From Erigeron canadensis (Eukaryota; Streptophyta; Magnoliopsida; Asterales; Asteraceae), in NCBI RefSeq assembly GCF_010389155.1, contig NC_057761.1, positions 21,392,501 through 21,456,500 on the forward strand: a stretch of DNA of 64,000 nt, written 5' to 3'. Position 1 is the stretch's first letter. Each line of letters starts with the position of its first letter. Positions 1-10,135 of the stretch are shown in pieces. The notes beneath the pieces are model-generated. The model was not told the DNA's origin and ran no database searches. It saw only the letters and a list, made by a program, of their open reading frames with translations. The position numbers and the translations under genes were made by a program.

Positions 1-595
1 CTCAGACACTGATAATTACAAATTAAAAAACAATAAAACAAAACAAAATACACACACACAATACCGGCATGAAGCACGCCATGGTTCCCTCCACCACGCC
101 AAGACCATGGTGGTAATGGTATGGCGTCACATCCTGGAGGTGAGCTTCTGATGTCCTAATAATGGTTAATGGATACAACCTCCAAAATCACTTTTTGGAA
201 AACATAGTCGAAAATTCTTAGGACCGCAGAGCTTACTAAACTCCATGTCCACCCTGGGCACCTGCTAATGGGAGTTGAAGTGTTGAACCACCCTGGGCAC
301 TGCTAGCTGTTGGTAGAAAACTCAAAAAGTTTTCAGGTCGCATGGCCCGTTCCACCTCTAAATTTGAACTTTCAATAGACTATGGCACCGAACTCAGGGA
401 GTCAATTACTTAACGCTGTAAGCTCAAGGCTAATAATGTTACTAACTTCACTGAATTTATCAACTTACCCAGCAAACACAGTTGGGCATGCCAAAAGTCG
501 GGGAAGCATAACATAAATAGGCACTACGGCAGACATCTCCATCTGCCATCTATGGTACATAAAGTATGAAAGGTTTATTAAGAAAAAAGGTGTAC

Positions 596-755
596 CTGAG
601 TAGTCTGAACTCTGAACTGTAGATGTTTATGTCGCTATCTTTTCCCCAACCATAACTGACTCTACACGGAGCAAGTGAATTTCAATGGAGTAGATAGGAG
701 CTGCAAATGCTTCAACTGTTAATAGAAGGCACTGAGTACAAATTCTACTGGATAC
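596..755 (-). pseudogene. VPS26C-like (DSCR3 homologue) exon fragment, copy 1
   Basis: The minus strand encodes a stretch resembling the middle of VPS26C, the arrestin-fold subunit of the retriever/retromer-like endosomal sorting complex. Recognisable words include CTQCLL, then APIYSIEIHLLRVES and VMVGEKIA. In copy 2 (40043-40230) the same exon also keeps LLSDPL and the frame is longer. An exon-like AG acceptor precedes position 755 and a GT donor follows 596. In this copy an in-frame TAA follows VGEKIAT, so it cannot be translated through. The family assignment rests on recalled family sequence and was not searched. It is one of at least three copies, each next to ABCD and S2P fragments. Confidence 0.6.
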
Positions 756-1155
756 CTTAAAGCCACCTATGCAAATTAAAATGTGTCAGGTATAACAATA
801 TCATAGTCAACTTAACAACAAAATTAGTAAATTAAAATTGCAATAAATCTAAGTGATATAAGTGCCTTATTTACACCCATTTAACTTGCTCTCTACAGTA
901 ACTAAGTTTAATCACCAAGAGCAAATACTAGTGTAAATCCTTTATCCAATGACTGGACCGTTATGCTCTATAAGTACCTTTAACTAAATTTCTCTTACAT
1001 TTTACGAGGATGGCCCAAACTGATTTTTAGTGGACATCACAAAACGTAACACTCATTTACAAAAGTACATACATAATAAGTTTAAACGTAGCATGTAACG
1101 GTCTTCCATCATATACTGGTAATATGTCTCCTCTTTTTAGACATTTCAGTAGCAC

Positions 1156-1232
1156 CTGGGACGAGTAGTAATCATGAAGACACCTGATCTCAACAGTAAG
1201 CAATGTGTGTCTGTGTAACCCAAACAAAGGAA
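1156..1232 (-). pseudogene. Probable upstream VPS26C-like exon fragment, copy 1
   Basis: A minus-strand segment bounded by a TTTTAG acceptor and a CCCAG/GT donor is conserved in the three block copies (also 40631-40710 and 46101-46179). Its translation (GLHKDTHCLLLRSGVFMITT in copy 3) is weakly like the VPS26C region just before the CTQCLLSDPL exon. It lies in the right order and orientation for that gene. The match is faint, so the assignment leans on position. Confidence 0.35.
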
Positions 1233-1531
1233 CTAAAATAGAAACTAACTAAACAGACGGAGCAAGTCATATGGGTTCATAGTCACCATATGCATTATTC
1301 AAATATTATCAACCTCCATGGATATTTATAATAATTCATATATTCAACCCAACCCGGCCCCTAGTGGTTCAGTAAATAAAAAATCCCTTTTTGACGCCAA
1401 TCTTGAATAGAATATTAGTCGTTCTGAAATGAACTCCTTTTGACACATTACAGAACCGTCTCCACCAGGCCATTATCCTACCTCTAGAAAAAACAGAAAA
1501 CATTAAGCAAGAAGGGCAGAACAAAACTCAC

Positions 1532-1727
1532 CTTCTTTTCTGCCTAGTCATGTGAGAGATGATAGAAATTTTGATCTTATAAGGTTTCCAAGGAATGTAT
1601 AATATACCACAACTGAATTCACCCACGTCATTAGCATTGCGGGAAGGATTACCATTGCGTCCACTGATAATAGGCCAAAGACCACGGAGAGCCATAAACA
1701 CCAAACTTTTCCCACTTCCATTTGGAC
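1532..1727 (-). pseudogene. ABCD-type peroxisomal ABC transporter NBD exon fragment, copy 1
   Basis: The minus strand reads a Walker A motif GPNGSGKS, then FMALRGLWPIISGR and CGILYIPWKPY. These are hallmarks of the second nucleotide-binding domain of plant ABCD1 (COMATOSE/PXA1), which imports fatty acyl substrates into peroxisomes. The segment ends at a GTGAGT donor. The sequence after the YIP motif has lost the usual LRDQIIYPL stretch. The Q-loop, signature and Walker B exons are absent nearby, so this is only a captured or decayed fragment. Confidence 0.72.
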
Positions 1728-1817
1728 CTTCATTATCACGTTTGAAGTGTTAGAACAATGTAGAATACGATAATAATACAAAAAATATATTTTAAGCAAC
1801 CAGCAAGAAGAACTGAA

Positions 1818-1975
1818 GAAGCCCTTGCACTGGTACTATCTCACTTGTCAACTTCCATTTCTGTGATGACGTAATAATATCAACCTCCGATATAAAGATA
1901 CCATCATCAGATTCCATGTGCATCTCATCAGACGGAGATGAAGTGCCAATAGTTTCATCTGTAGGAATACAGCCA
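1818..1975 (-). pseudogene. ABCD-type transporter pre-NBD exon fragment, copy 1
   Basis: The minus strand encodes SEVDIITSSQKWKLTSEIVP, like the segment just ahead of Walker A in plant ABCD1 (the F.EVDIITP.QK..A..LT.EI region). It lies immediately upstream of the Walker A exon in the correct order. The intron between them is short, and the reading frame stops (LLVA*) before reaching a normal junction. The same exon occurs at 41280-41400 and 46785-46925. Confidence 0.62.
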
Positions 1976-2369
1976 GGATCAGTTGTAATTCATAACTTGA
2001 GGCAATCCAAAATTATATGAGGGACATGACAATGAATTATAACTATTGATTTATGTGTAAATGGATTGATTTGGGGAGTATTTTATGCTAAACAGATTGA
2101 ATGAGGCAAGGTAGGCTAGATTGAATGACAACCCAGGTCTATTTTTTACTACATAAAGCCTCCTAAATTGCATTATTCAAATATTAAAGTTATTTTCAAA
2201 TAAATATGTTCTTGTAATCATATTCATAGACTTGTATATAATAATTATAATATAATATTCTGGTCAGCCAAGTTACCCCATGTTATCCAATACTTTAAGA
2301 TGAACCTTTAAAGCGAGCAAATTTTGGCCACTTATCCAACCTATCGGCCTGCATATGTTGTCTCAACTA

Positions 2370-2460
2370 ATTCTAATTCATGACCACATTCATGAACAAC
2401 TATAAATGCAGTTAAAATTGACACAGCTTCAAGTACAGATTGAGCACTTTCAAACCCACC
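2370..2460 (-). pseudogene. S2P/ARASP-type zinc metalloprotease fragment, copy 1
   Basis: The minus strand encodes QSVLEAVSILTAFIVVHECG, matching the first membrane segment and the HExxH zinc-site region of plastid site-2 protease homologues (ARASP, M50 family). The catalytic motif is altered (HECGH where HESGH or HEAGH is expected) and the rest of the gene is missing here. A longer fragment of the same exon is at 42890-43135. Confidence 0.6.
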
Positions 2461-2497
2461 AAAACCAAAGCCTACTAACTGACACAACTAAAGTTTC

Positions 2498-2542
2498 GTG
2501 TTCAGGGGTCTCCGTGGTCTTTGGCCTATTGTCACCACCTAG
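2498..2542 (+). pseudogene. Short ABCD NBD fragment in opposite orientation
   Basis: The plus strand reads VFRGLRGLWPIVTT then stop. This is the segment immediately after Walker A of an ABCD transporter, and it is closer to the functional family consensus than the minus-strand copy nearby. It recurs at 41938-41980 and, degraded, at 47488-47530. It shows that each block carries pieces of the same domain in both orientations. Confidence 0.5.
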
Positions 2543-2886
2543 ATAAACAAACTTGATGGGCTTGAATACATGCTACATAATATGATCATTAAGTAAAATA
2601 ATTATTAGCAAATTGAGAGTTGAACAAATTGTAACTCTGGTGAAAAATAATTATCAAATCTGCAACTCAATACACTAAGCCTTGGACCTGCAACTCAGTC
2701 AAATCTGCCATCCTCCTTGACTCCCAAAACAAGTTTACAACTAAGACGCCAAAGAAAGAGGCCATGATGGCAAAGAAATACCAGTCCAAAAGAATTCCAC
2801 CTAAGAAGACACGTCCTACTTTAACTGATAAGTTTGATAGAAAGTTTACGTCTTTAACACTGCAGTGAACCACCATTGAACGACAT

Positions 2887-3625
2887 TAACATGTTATAAT
2901 GACCCAAACAAGTTGATATATGTGGCCACCGGCTCTTGAAAGACTTTGTACCATTCTATCCATTCATGAATCCAAGTCTACAGTTGAATTCTTGATCATG
3001 ACAATCGTGCAATTCATATACAATTTTTCCAAACAATGCAGTCAACAAGAATTGGCTGACAATAATAGGAGAAACCACGTTATGGACCCATTAGCTTTTT
3101 CTGTGTGTGACCACTATCACTTGAAAGACTTTGTGTGACCCTTGACTCAAACTCTACTATGAACTGTCTTGTGGACTCAAGTCGATATCTACCTAAGTAT
3201 AACACTGCAGTCATAAATCGTTGACCGATATTAACATGTTATAATGACCCAAAGAAGTTGATATGTATGTGGCCATTCATGAATCCAAGTCTACGGTTAA
3301 ATTCTTGATCATGACAATTGTGCAATTCATAAATACAAATTTTTCCAAAACACGGCAGCTAACAAGCATTGGCTGGCCATAATACGAGTAAACACGTTAT
3401 GGACCCATAAGCTTTTTGCCTTTTTCTATGTGTGGCCACTATCTCTTGAAAGACTTTGGGTGATCCTTGACTGACTCCAAGTCTACTATGAAATATCTTG
3501 TGGACTCAAGTCGATATCTACCTAAGTATACGTTCATAAAAGATTTTAAGGCATGCTGTGTTATATATATGCCCCATTCACCCTGTATCTGAATTATACA
3601 TCTACTCTATCCTAATTACTCCAAA
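2887..3625 (+). promoter_or_regulatory. Duplicated RLP promoter region, TATA box and W-boxes
   Basis: Two related promoter segments (about 2887-3140 and 3231-3540) lie in tandem ahead of the start at 3626. A TATA box (TATATATA) is at 3562-3569, about 57-64 bases before the ATG. W-box cores for WRKY factors (TTGACC or TTGACT) are at 3142-3147, 3221-3226 and 3467-3472. The same arrangement precedes the RLP starts at 43968 and 48182. The core elements are visible; use by WRKY factors is inference. Confidence 0.5.
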
Positions 3626-4852
3626 ATGGAAGCCACTAATTTTATTGTCAATGTTACAATATTATTTCTGTTCTTTCAAACATATGGTGCAAGCAGCAGC
3701 AACACCATGATTAAAGCTTCCTCAAACGTTACATGTATCCAAAGAGAGCGGCAAACACTGCTTTTATTCAGACAAGGCTTCACGAACCAATTAAAATGGA
3801 CCGGATTAGAATGTTGTGAGTGGCTGGGAGTTGGGTGTGACAATAGAACTGGCCATGTCGTCTCACTTGATCTCTCTGGCTATTACATCAACTCGACCAT
3901 TCCTGTGTGGTTATCAAACCTAACTCGCCTCAAGTATCTAGACCTTAGCTATAACAGCTTCCATGGGGGAATACCAAATTCTATTGGAAACTTGAGCTCT
4001 CTTTCTACCATCGACCTTTCAATGAATCAATTGTCTGGTCGGATACCTCCCTCACTTGGTGGCCTATCATCTCTAACATACCTCTATCTTCGGCATAATC
4101 AATTGAATGGGAGCATACCTGAAAGCATTGGACTACTCACCAGCCTACAAGAACTCTATCTTGAAGATAATCAATTGAGCGGGAACATCCCCACTAGTCT
4201 TGGTCAGCTTTCAAACCTGGAAGTCCTTTTTCTTGCTCGTAACCAATTGAGTGGGGTTGTTTCTGAAATTCACTTCACCAAACTCTACAATCTAACCCAA
4301 TTGTTCTTGTCTGGTAATACATTGATAACGTGGAACGTCAGCCGTCATTGGATTCCTCCCTTCCAATTGAGGATTTTTGAGGCAAGCTCCTGCTGCAACA
4401 TGGGACCCCAATTCCCAAACTGGCTTCAAACACAAACACATCTTGAAGAATTATATCTTTCAAATTCGAGTATTAGGGATACAATACCAATATTCAACAA
4501 CATCTCCTCTCATCTTCAGGTCTTGGACCCCAATTCCCAAATATTCAAACATCAACTCATCTTCGAGATTTATCTCTTTCAAATTCGAGTATAAAGGATA
4601 GCATACCAGAGTGGTTTCACAACATCTCCTCTCATCTTTATTACTTGGATCTGTCCGACAATCACATCGGACCCGAATTCCCAAATATTCAAACATCAAC
4701 TGATCTTGTAGAGTTATATCTTAGAAATTCGAGTATAAGAGACAGCATACCAGAGTGGTTTCAAAACATCTCCTCTCATCTTCTCTACTTGGATCTGTCC
4801 GACAACGAGATCGGAGGAAATCTGCCACGAATAATAGCGAATAACATCACAG
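3626..4852 (+). pseudogene. LRR receptor-like protein, exon 1, frameshifted
   Basis: This is the first exon of an EIX-type receptor-like protein: an extracellular LRR receptor without a kinase. The ATG at 3626 opens a hydrophobic signal peptide, then an LRRNT domain (CIQRERQTLLLF and the Cys pair in GLECCEWLGVGCDN), then LRRs with the NxLSGxIP spacing. Compared with the intact paralogue at 48182, 22 bases are missing at about 4530, after the codons for LQVLD. The frame shifts and stops at 4592-4594. The remaining LRRs continue in another frame to 4852 (IIANNITG), where a GTATAC donor matches that of the paralogue. Adding back 22 bases restores the same exon phase, so the deletion is the inactivating event. 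Exon 2 is at 11414-12630. Confidence 0.85.
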
Positions 4853-7046
4853 GTATACAAGATTTTAATACTCTTTATTTTTATTTCTGCTGCTTGTGTT
4901 GGTGGTGAGATTGGATAAGATGAATAATTTTTGCTTAAAAACTTATTCAGAGGTTTTTGTTTTTGGTTAAGATTACGATGCGAGCTTTTATAAGATTTAA
5001 AATCAATCACACTTTATATTTTATATTTTGTTATATGATTCATTTAAAAACTAAATTTTTTAAAAAATTAGAAATCCCTCTAAAATACATTGTGATTTGA
5101 ATATAACAAAATGAGTTTTAATTGTATTTTCTAAAAACACATTGCGTTTTTATTTTATAATCTAAAAACACATTGTGTTAGGTTTAAATCACAGTGTATT
5201 TTTAATAACGTGTGAAAATCAGAAAATTATTCAAACACACTATGATGTAAACTTAACACAATGTGTATTCTAAAAAAATTTAAAAATACATTGTGTTAAA
5301 TTCTAATCACAATGTGTTTTAGTCAATTTTCTAGTTTTCATGAAAATTTTAGTTTTCAAATGATCAAAATTTTTTGTTATATAATGTTTAAGTTTTTAGT
5401 TTGTTGTTGAATTTGTGTCAATATATAAAAGTCAAGAGTCAATACTATGTTATACCAGTTTTTTTTAAAAATATTTATATAATCTTAATTTTAATCTTAA
5501 TCTTTATCTTAATATAATATATATTATAAGACAGTTGAACTAATTACTTATTAACCAATCAAATCGTTCAATTTAATCAAATTAACTTTTGCTTATGTCA
5601 TCATTTAGATTAATTATAAATTAAAAAGCTTAGTAATCATTATTCAACTATATTATTATACTAGTCCTAATACTACGATATACGGTAGCTATATAAATTG
5701 TATCATAAGGAAATTCGAATATGTCTTATACATGATTCATGAGTATGAAATAAATTGTGGTTAAAGTAAACCGATGATCGAAACTAAATTATAATAAACA
5801 GTAATGATAAATATAATATATGTTTAATTAGAGTTTTGGATTTACCTTAAATTTTACTATCACATCAAAATCGGATCTTATAAGCATATAGTGGATGACG
5901 CAAATAGCCTTGTGATTTCGGATTATAAACTCAAATTTTTGAAGTATTCATGTTATTAACTTATTATAAGTAATATAAGCAATAGGTGTTGAATTGAGAA
6001 AAAAAAAGAGACAATTTTATTCATGAGAAAATAATTAAAAAAATAATGTTATAATGGACATAGGTTAGTTTACATCAAATTAGTTTAATATATATTCTAA
6101 TAATTAATTAATAAATAAATAACATATATCAAAATAAGGAAATCATCACCTAATAGATATCTCGAATTTATGTTATTATTAAATTAGATTTAGATTAACT
6201 TTTTTAAATTTAAATATTATTAAAAGAAAACGTGTCGCTTTAATAAATCACTATGTGTCGATTAAAGAATGCTATAATCCTGTTTTAGCTTATTGGTAGA
6301 TTAATATTTATATTAATTGGTTGAAAATGTCTCAATAATTTACACTTTTTTGTTTTCCAACAATAATTTACACTATTTAATCCTGAATACTTAATTTATA
6401 TTTAATTTTAGCCATAGAATTTTTAAAATTTACAATCATTTAATTAAATAAAAAAATTTCAACATATGAAATAATGTTAATACAAAATTATTTCAAAACC
6501 TAATGACTTATTAACAAATATTAAATTAGATTTTTATAAAATATAAATATTAATATCTAGGTTAATATTTAATCTAAACACAATTTGAACTCTAAATATA
6601 TAATCCAAACATAATAACAGATGATGATATACAACATCCTTATTCTAAACACAATAAGAATCACAGAACATGAGACGATCACGGATAAAACACAATTTAT
6701 AACAGAGGGTTACTTGAATACTAAATCCAAATTAATATGAACTCCATTTAAAATTTCATTCTTTTTGTCAATAAAAAAGGTAAATGGTTTCAAAAAATTA
6801 TATAATAGAGAAATTATTATAGCATGTGCCTTGTGGAATGACTACGACACACAATTCCATCAATATGTCTCAGCTAATAATGATAGTGACGAACCTATGG
6901 TTATTGTACTATAACTTGCAAAGTATAACACTTAGAAACGTATATCTTCAAAATTATAAGTTTTTGTGACTTAAATGTATGAAGATCTTATATTGATAGT
7001 ATCGTAAAATCCGTGTCCAGTGTTGGACACGGGTCTAAAATCTAGT
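4853..7046. other. AT-rich intron sequence with palindromic cluster and a Helitron 3' end
   Basis: This is the first part of the 6.6-kb intron of the RLP pseudogene. From about 5085 to 5330 the short motif CACATTGTG and its complement recur many times in both orientations, suggesting a decayed foldback element. At 7011-7032 a perfect 9-bp hairpin (CCGTGTCCA with TGGACACGG) is followed by CTAG at 7042-7045, the form of a Helitron 3' terminus. No coding signal is seen in the rest. Confidence 0.5.
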
Positions 7047-7236
7047 TCTATACTATCTACCAATAAACTAAAACAAGATTGTAGCCTCTTTTAATTGACA
7101 TGTGGCGTTATATTAGAACGACAGGTGTTTTTTTTTAATTTAATTAATTATAAATCTAATAAATTCTTTAAGTAATCTCATTTGTATTAAACTAGGATAT
7201 TGCATATCTAATCCATATAAGATCTATTAGTTACCT
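7047..7236 (+). mobile_element. Helitron 5'-end fragment
   Basis: It begins TCTATACTATCTACC and matches the first ~190 bases of the complete Helitron at 49853-50604. At about 7236 the similarity stops, and LRR exon sequence starts some 20 bases later. Helitron 5' ends carry TC and no inverted repeats, which fits. Whether the LRR piece is cargo or a later junction is not settled. Confidence 0.55.
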
Positions 7237-7254
7237 AATATAATTAAAAGAGTT

Positions 7255-7860
7255 GTGTGGCTGTCAAAATGGACCGGATTAGAATGTTGTGAGTGGCTGG
7301 GAGTTGCGTGTGACAATAGAACTGGTCATGTCGTCTCACTTGATCTCTCTGGCTATTACATCAACTTGACCATTCCTATGTGGTTATCAAACCTAACTCG
7401 CCTCAAGTATCTAAACCTTAGCGATAACAGCTTCCATGGGGGAATACCAAATTCTATTGGAAACTTGAGCTCTCTTTCTTCCATCTACCTTTCATGGAAT
7501 CAATTGTCTGGTCGAATACCAGATTCAATTGGAACCTTGAGCTCTCTATATTCCATCGACTTTTCATCAAACCAATTGTCTGGTCGAATACCAAATTCTA
7601 TTGGAACCTTGAGCTCTCTTTCTTACATGGACCTTTCATCAAACCAATTGTCTGGTCAAATACCAGATTCTATTGGAACCTTGAGCTCTCTTTCTTACAT
7701 GGACCTTTCATCAAACCAATTGTCTGGTCGAATACCAGATTCAATTGGAACCTTGAGCTCTCTTTCTTCCATCCACCTTTCATACAATCACTTGTCTGGT
7801 CCAATACCAGATTCTATTGGAACCTTGAGCTCTCTTTCTTCCATCCACCTATCATCTCTG
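7255..7860 (+). pseudogene. Partial LRR receptor-like exon inside the intron
   Basis: The sequence starts abruptly at WLSKWTGLECCEWLGVACDN. It has no signal peptide, no first LRRNT cysteine and no family promoter. It carries LRRNT then about eight LRRs, and leaves the LRR pattern at about 7860 in a transposon-like inverted repeat; the open frame stops at 7881. From 7450 on, the repeats are six almost identical 72-bp units (24 residues). It is an incomplete copy lying within the intron of the gene begun at 3626, in the same orientation. It could be retained as an alternative exon or be inert. Confidence 0.75.
7450..7860 (+). repeat. 72-bp near-identical LRR-coding tandem units (six)
   Basis: Units begin at 7450, 7522, 7594, 7666, 7738 and 7810. 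Each encodes an LRR of the pattern SIGTLSSLSxxxLSxNQLSG. Nucleotide similarity between units is far higher than the protein fold requires, pointing to recent unequal exchange. Related runs are at 44327-44615 and within 48540-48900. Confidence 0.8.
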
Positions 7861-8108
7861 GCAAGACTTACACATGTGTAAGTAACTAACACATGTTTTA
7901 AGTACATTATTTTTTAGGTAGATCACCAATTACCGGTCACCCCCTATGACCTATCACCCTCTATGACCTATCACACTATGACCTATCACCCTCAATGACC
8001 TATCCCCCCCAAGCTTTGGTTTATGAATATCCTTAAGGGTGAAGCCCGCTCCGATTCATAATTTTTATTCAACTTACACATGTGTAAGTCTTGCCGGAGA
8101 TGATAAGT
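7846..8108. mobile_element. Small inverted-repeat element with CTATGACCTATC minisatellite
   Basis: The ends (7846-7884 and 8070-8108) are about 39-bp inverted repeats that include the palindrome ACTTACACATGTGTAAGT. Between them, about 7936-8010 holds four imperfect copies of a 17-bp unit, CTATGACCTATCACCCT. The same unit appears next to Helitron-like sequence near 14195-14215. Probably a non-autonomous element; the family is not identified. Confidence 0.5.
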
Positions 8109-8191
8109 GGTGATTAGATTTGATAAAAATGGACGGTCTAGATCGAGTCCCTAACAGTCAATAAAATAAGAAATCCCTAATCTAATCCACC

Positions 8192-8795
8192 CCTATATAT
8201 ATATATATATATATAGGAAAGATAATTATAGTAAACATGAAGGAAAAAAGTACAATGTTCTTCCTCCTTCTCTCTTCTTTTCCTGCAAGTAGCCTGCTTC
8301 TTCTCCGGCTATATTGTCGCCGCCAGCCACTACCTCCTTCTTCTCCGGCGAGACAACCACCGCCACCACCATCATCTCCAACCATCCCAACCAAGGCGCC
8401 GACGCCGGCAGCAAGGGCTTCGCTCGTACCGTATCAAACCGTCACAATCTCTTAGATCGCCGCCCATCAAGTCCATACGATTCCCATATGCGTCCCTTGA
8501 CAACCAGTTTAAAACGGATGAGGGCAACGCCAGTACCGTATCCACCCGAAAACGAATCCGATTCTCGCCGAAAAAGTCTCCGGAGATGTTGCCGGAGGTG
8601 GTGGCGGTGGTTGTCTCGCCGGAGAAGAAGGAAGAAGGAGGAGGTGTGGCGGTCGCCGGAGAAAAAAGTGGTGGTTGGTGGCGGCACTCTCACCAAAGAA
8701 TGAGGAAGAAGGAAGAAAAACCTTGTACTTTTGTACTTTTTTTCACGTGTACTACAAATAACTCAGCCCTTTATATATATATATATATATATATC
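8192..8795. mobile_element. Foldback element with TA-microsatellite ends
   Basis: Both ends are TATATA runs, followed inwards by similar sequences in opposite orientation (AAAAAAGTACAA types). Internally 8336-8370 and 8597-8631 are perfect 35-bp inverted copies rich in CCGCCACC and TTCTCCGGCG. Open frames here are low-complexity and on both strands, as expected of a palindrome, and are not considered genes. Confidence 0.55.
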
Positions 8796-9542
8796 TCTTT
8801 TTTACCAAAGTTTTTCTTTATATATTCATTGATTATATTTTGTTTGATTTACTTTTTTATGTTTCTTAATAACAAATAATATTTTTTTCATCATTGTATG
8901 GTGATATTGAATATTTTTAAACATGATATTATATACGTTTATATGTTATCTGTTTATTTATTTAGGCGAAATTCTATAATTTATCATAAAATCTCAGAAC
9001 ATATTGAAAAGAAATATACAAGACATATGTTTTGAGTCTATCTGTCCATCAGACGGGACTGAAATTAGTTTGTGTCAATATAAAAGTCAAGAGTCAACAC
9101 TATGTTATTTTTTATTTTCTTCAATATCTCTAAATATATATAAAACAGAAACCTTAATTCTATAATAGAAAAGTTTGGACCTTTAGATGAAACTTAACTT
9201 TTAATCATAACCATTAGATTAAAACGCTGATATCGTATATCTTTTATAATTTTTTTATATTTAACTTTAATATAATAAATTTAAACATGGTTATTAAATA
9301 TGGAAAGTAATTTTCTACATTTAATAAATATAGAAAGTAATTAATTTAATGATATAAATATGAAAAATAATTTCTAAACTTTATTGTTTTCTAAATCACC
9401 TTTTTGATATTTTTTTTGGTTAATAAATTATGACTGTATATATGTTTTATCATATAACCTCAAATCGTTTGCCTATTGAATCCTGCCTTTCAGCTTTCTT
9501 TCATTACTTCATTTAATTTAATTAATTTAGTTATTGTGCAAA

Positions 9543-9570
9543 CTAGTATTATACCCGGCCAATGGCCGGG
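9543..9570 (-). mobile_element. Helitron 3' terminus (minus orientation)
   Basis: Read on the minus strand, a 7-bp perfect hairpin (CCCGGCC/GGCCGGG with an AAT loop, 9554-9570) is followed by CTAG at 9543-9546. This is the classic Helitron 3' end. The matching 5' end to the right was not located with confidence. Confidence 0.5.
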
Positions 9571-10019
9571 GACAACAAACATTAACTGTTTTCTTGCGAA
9601 TTTTTTGTACTAATAAATGTAAGAACCTAACGCAATTGACCGAGGATAAGAAATATTGGATGTTTTCTTATTTAGATAAACCGCTTAAGAAACTTTTAGA
9701 TACTAATATACAAAAAAGTCATTATGTATCATAAGTGAACATATTGTTCAAATCAAAAAGCTAATAAAATGCAAAGGTTAGCTAAAATCATGTGGGGAAA
9801 AAAAACATAAAAATATGAAGGAAAAAAAACACTGAAACAATGATAAAATTTACTATTTATAATATTAAATTTGTTTCTAATTCAGATTCAAAAAAAAAAT
9901 GAAATGAATTAGCTAAAATCGTGAGAGAAAAAAAAACTCAAAAACAAAAATTTTACATATTATAAATGAACTTTAAGGTAGACATTCAAATAAAAAAAGT
10001 AATGGGGTCACCAACCAAT

Positions 10020-10135
10020 CCCACTTCCCAGTGCCCACCTAAATTCTAAATAAATCAGTATTCGTTGGGAGTCGAACCCAGGTTTTGGCTATGAAAGGAA
10101 CAGACTTTTGCCACTCCTTCTAATTGAAACTTTGA
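10020..10135 (-). mobile_element. Possible tRNA-derived SINE fragment
   Basis: On the minus strand a B-box-like GGGTTCGACTCCC lies downstream of a weak A-box-like TGGCAAAAGTC at tRNA-like spacing. There is no clear tail or target duplication. Confidence 0.3.

Noticed and set aside
2667..2876. A hydrophobic minus-strand frame (LDWYFFAIMASFFGVLVVNLFW) suspected to be a transporter fragment.
   Set aside because: It looks like a membrane segment, but no family could be named, and the copies at 43238-43483 and 47600 are not better preserved.
8226..8879. Overlapping proline, arginine and glycine-rich open frames on both strands.
   Set aside because: They lie in a palindromic foldback element with GC-rich simple sequence; open frames on both strands are a composition effect.
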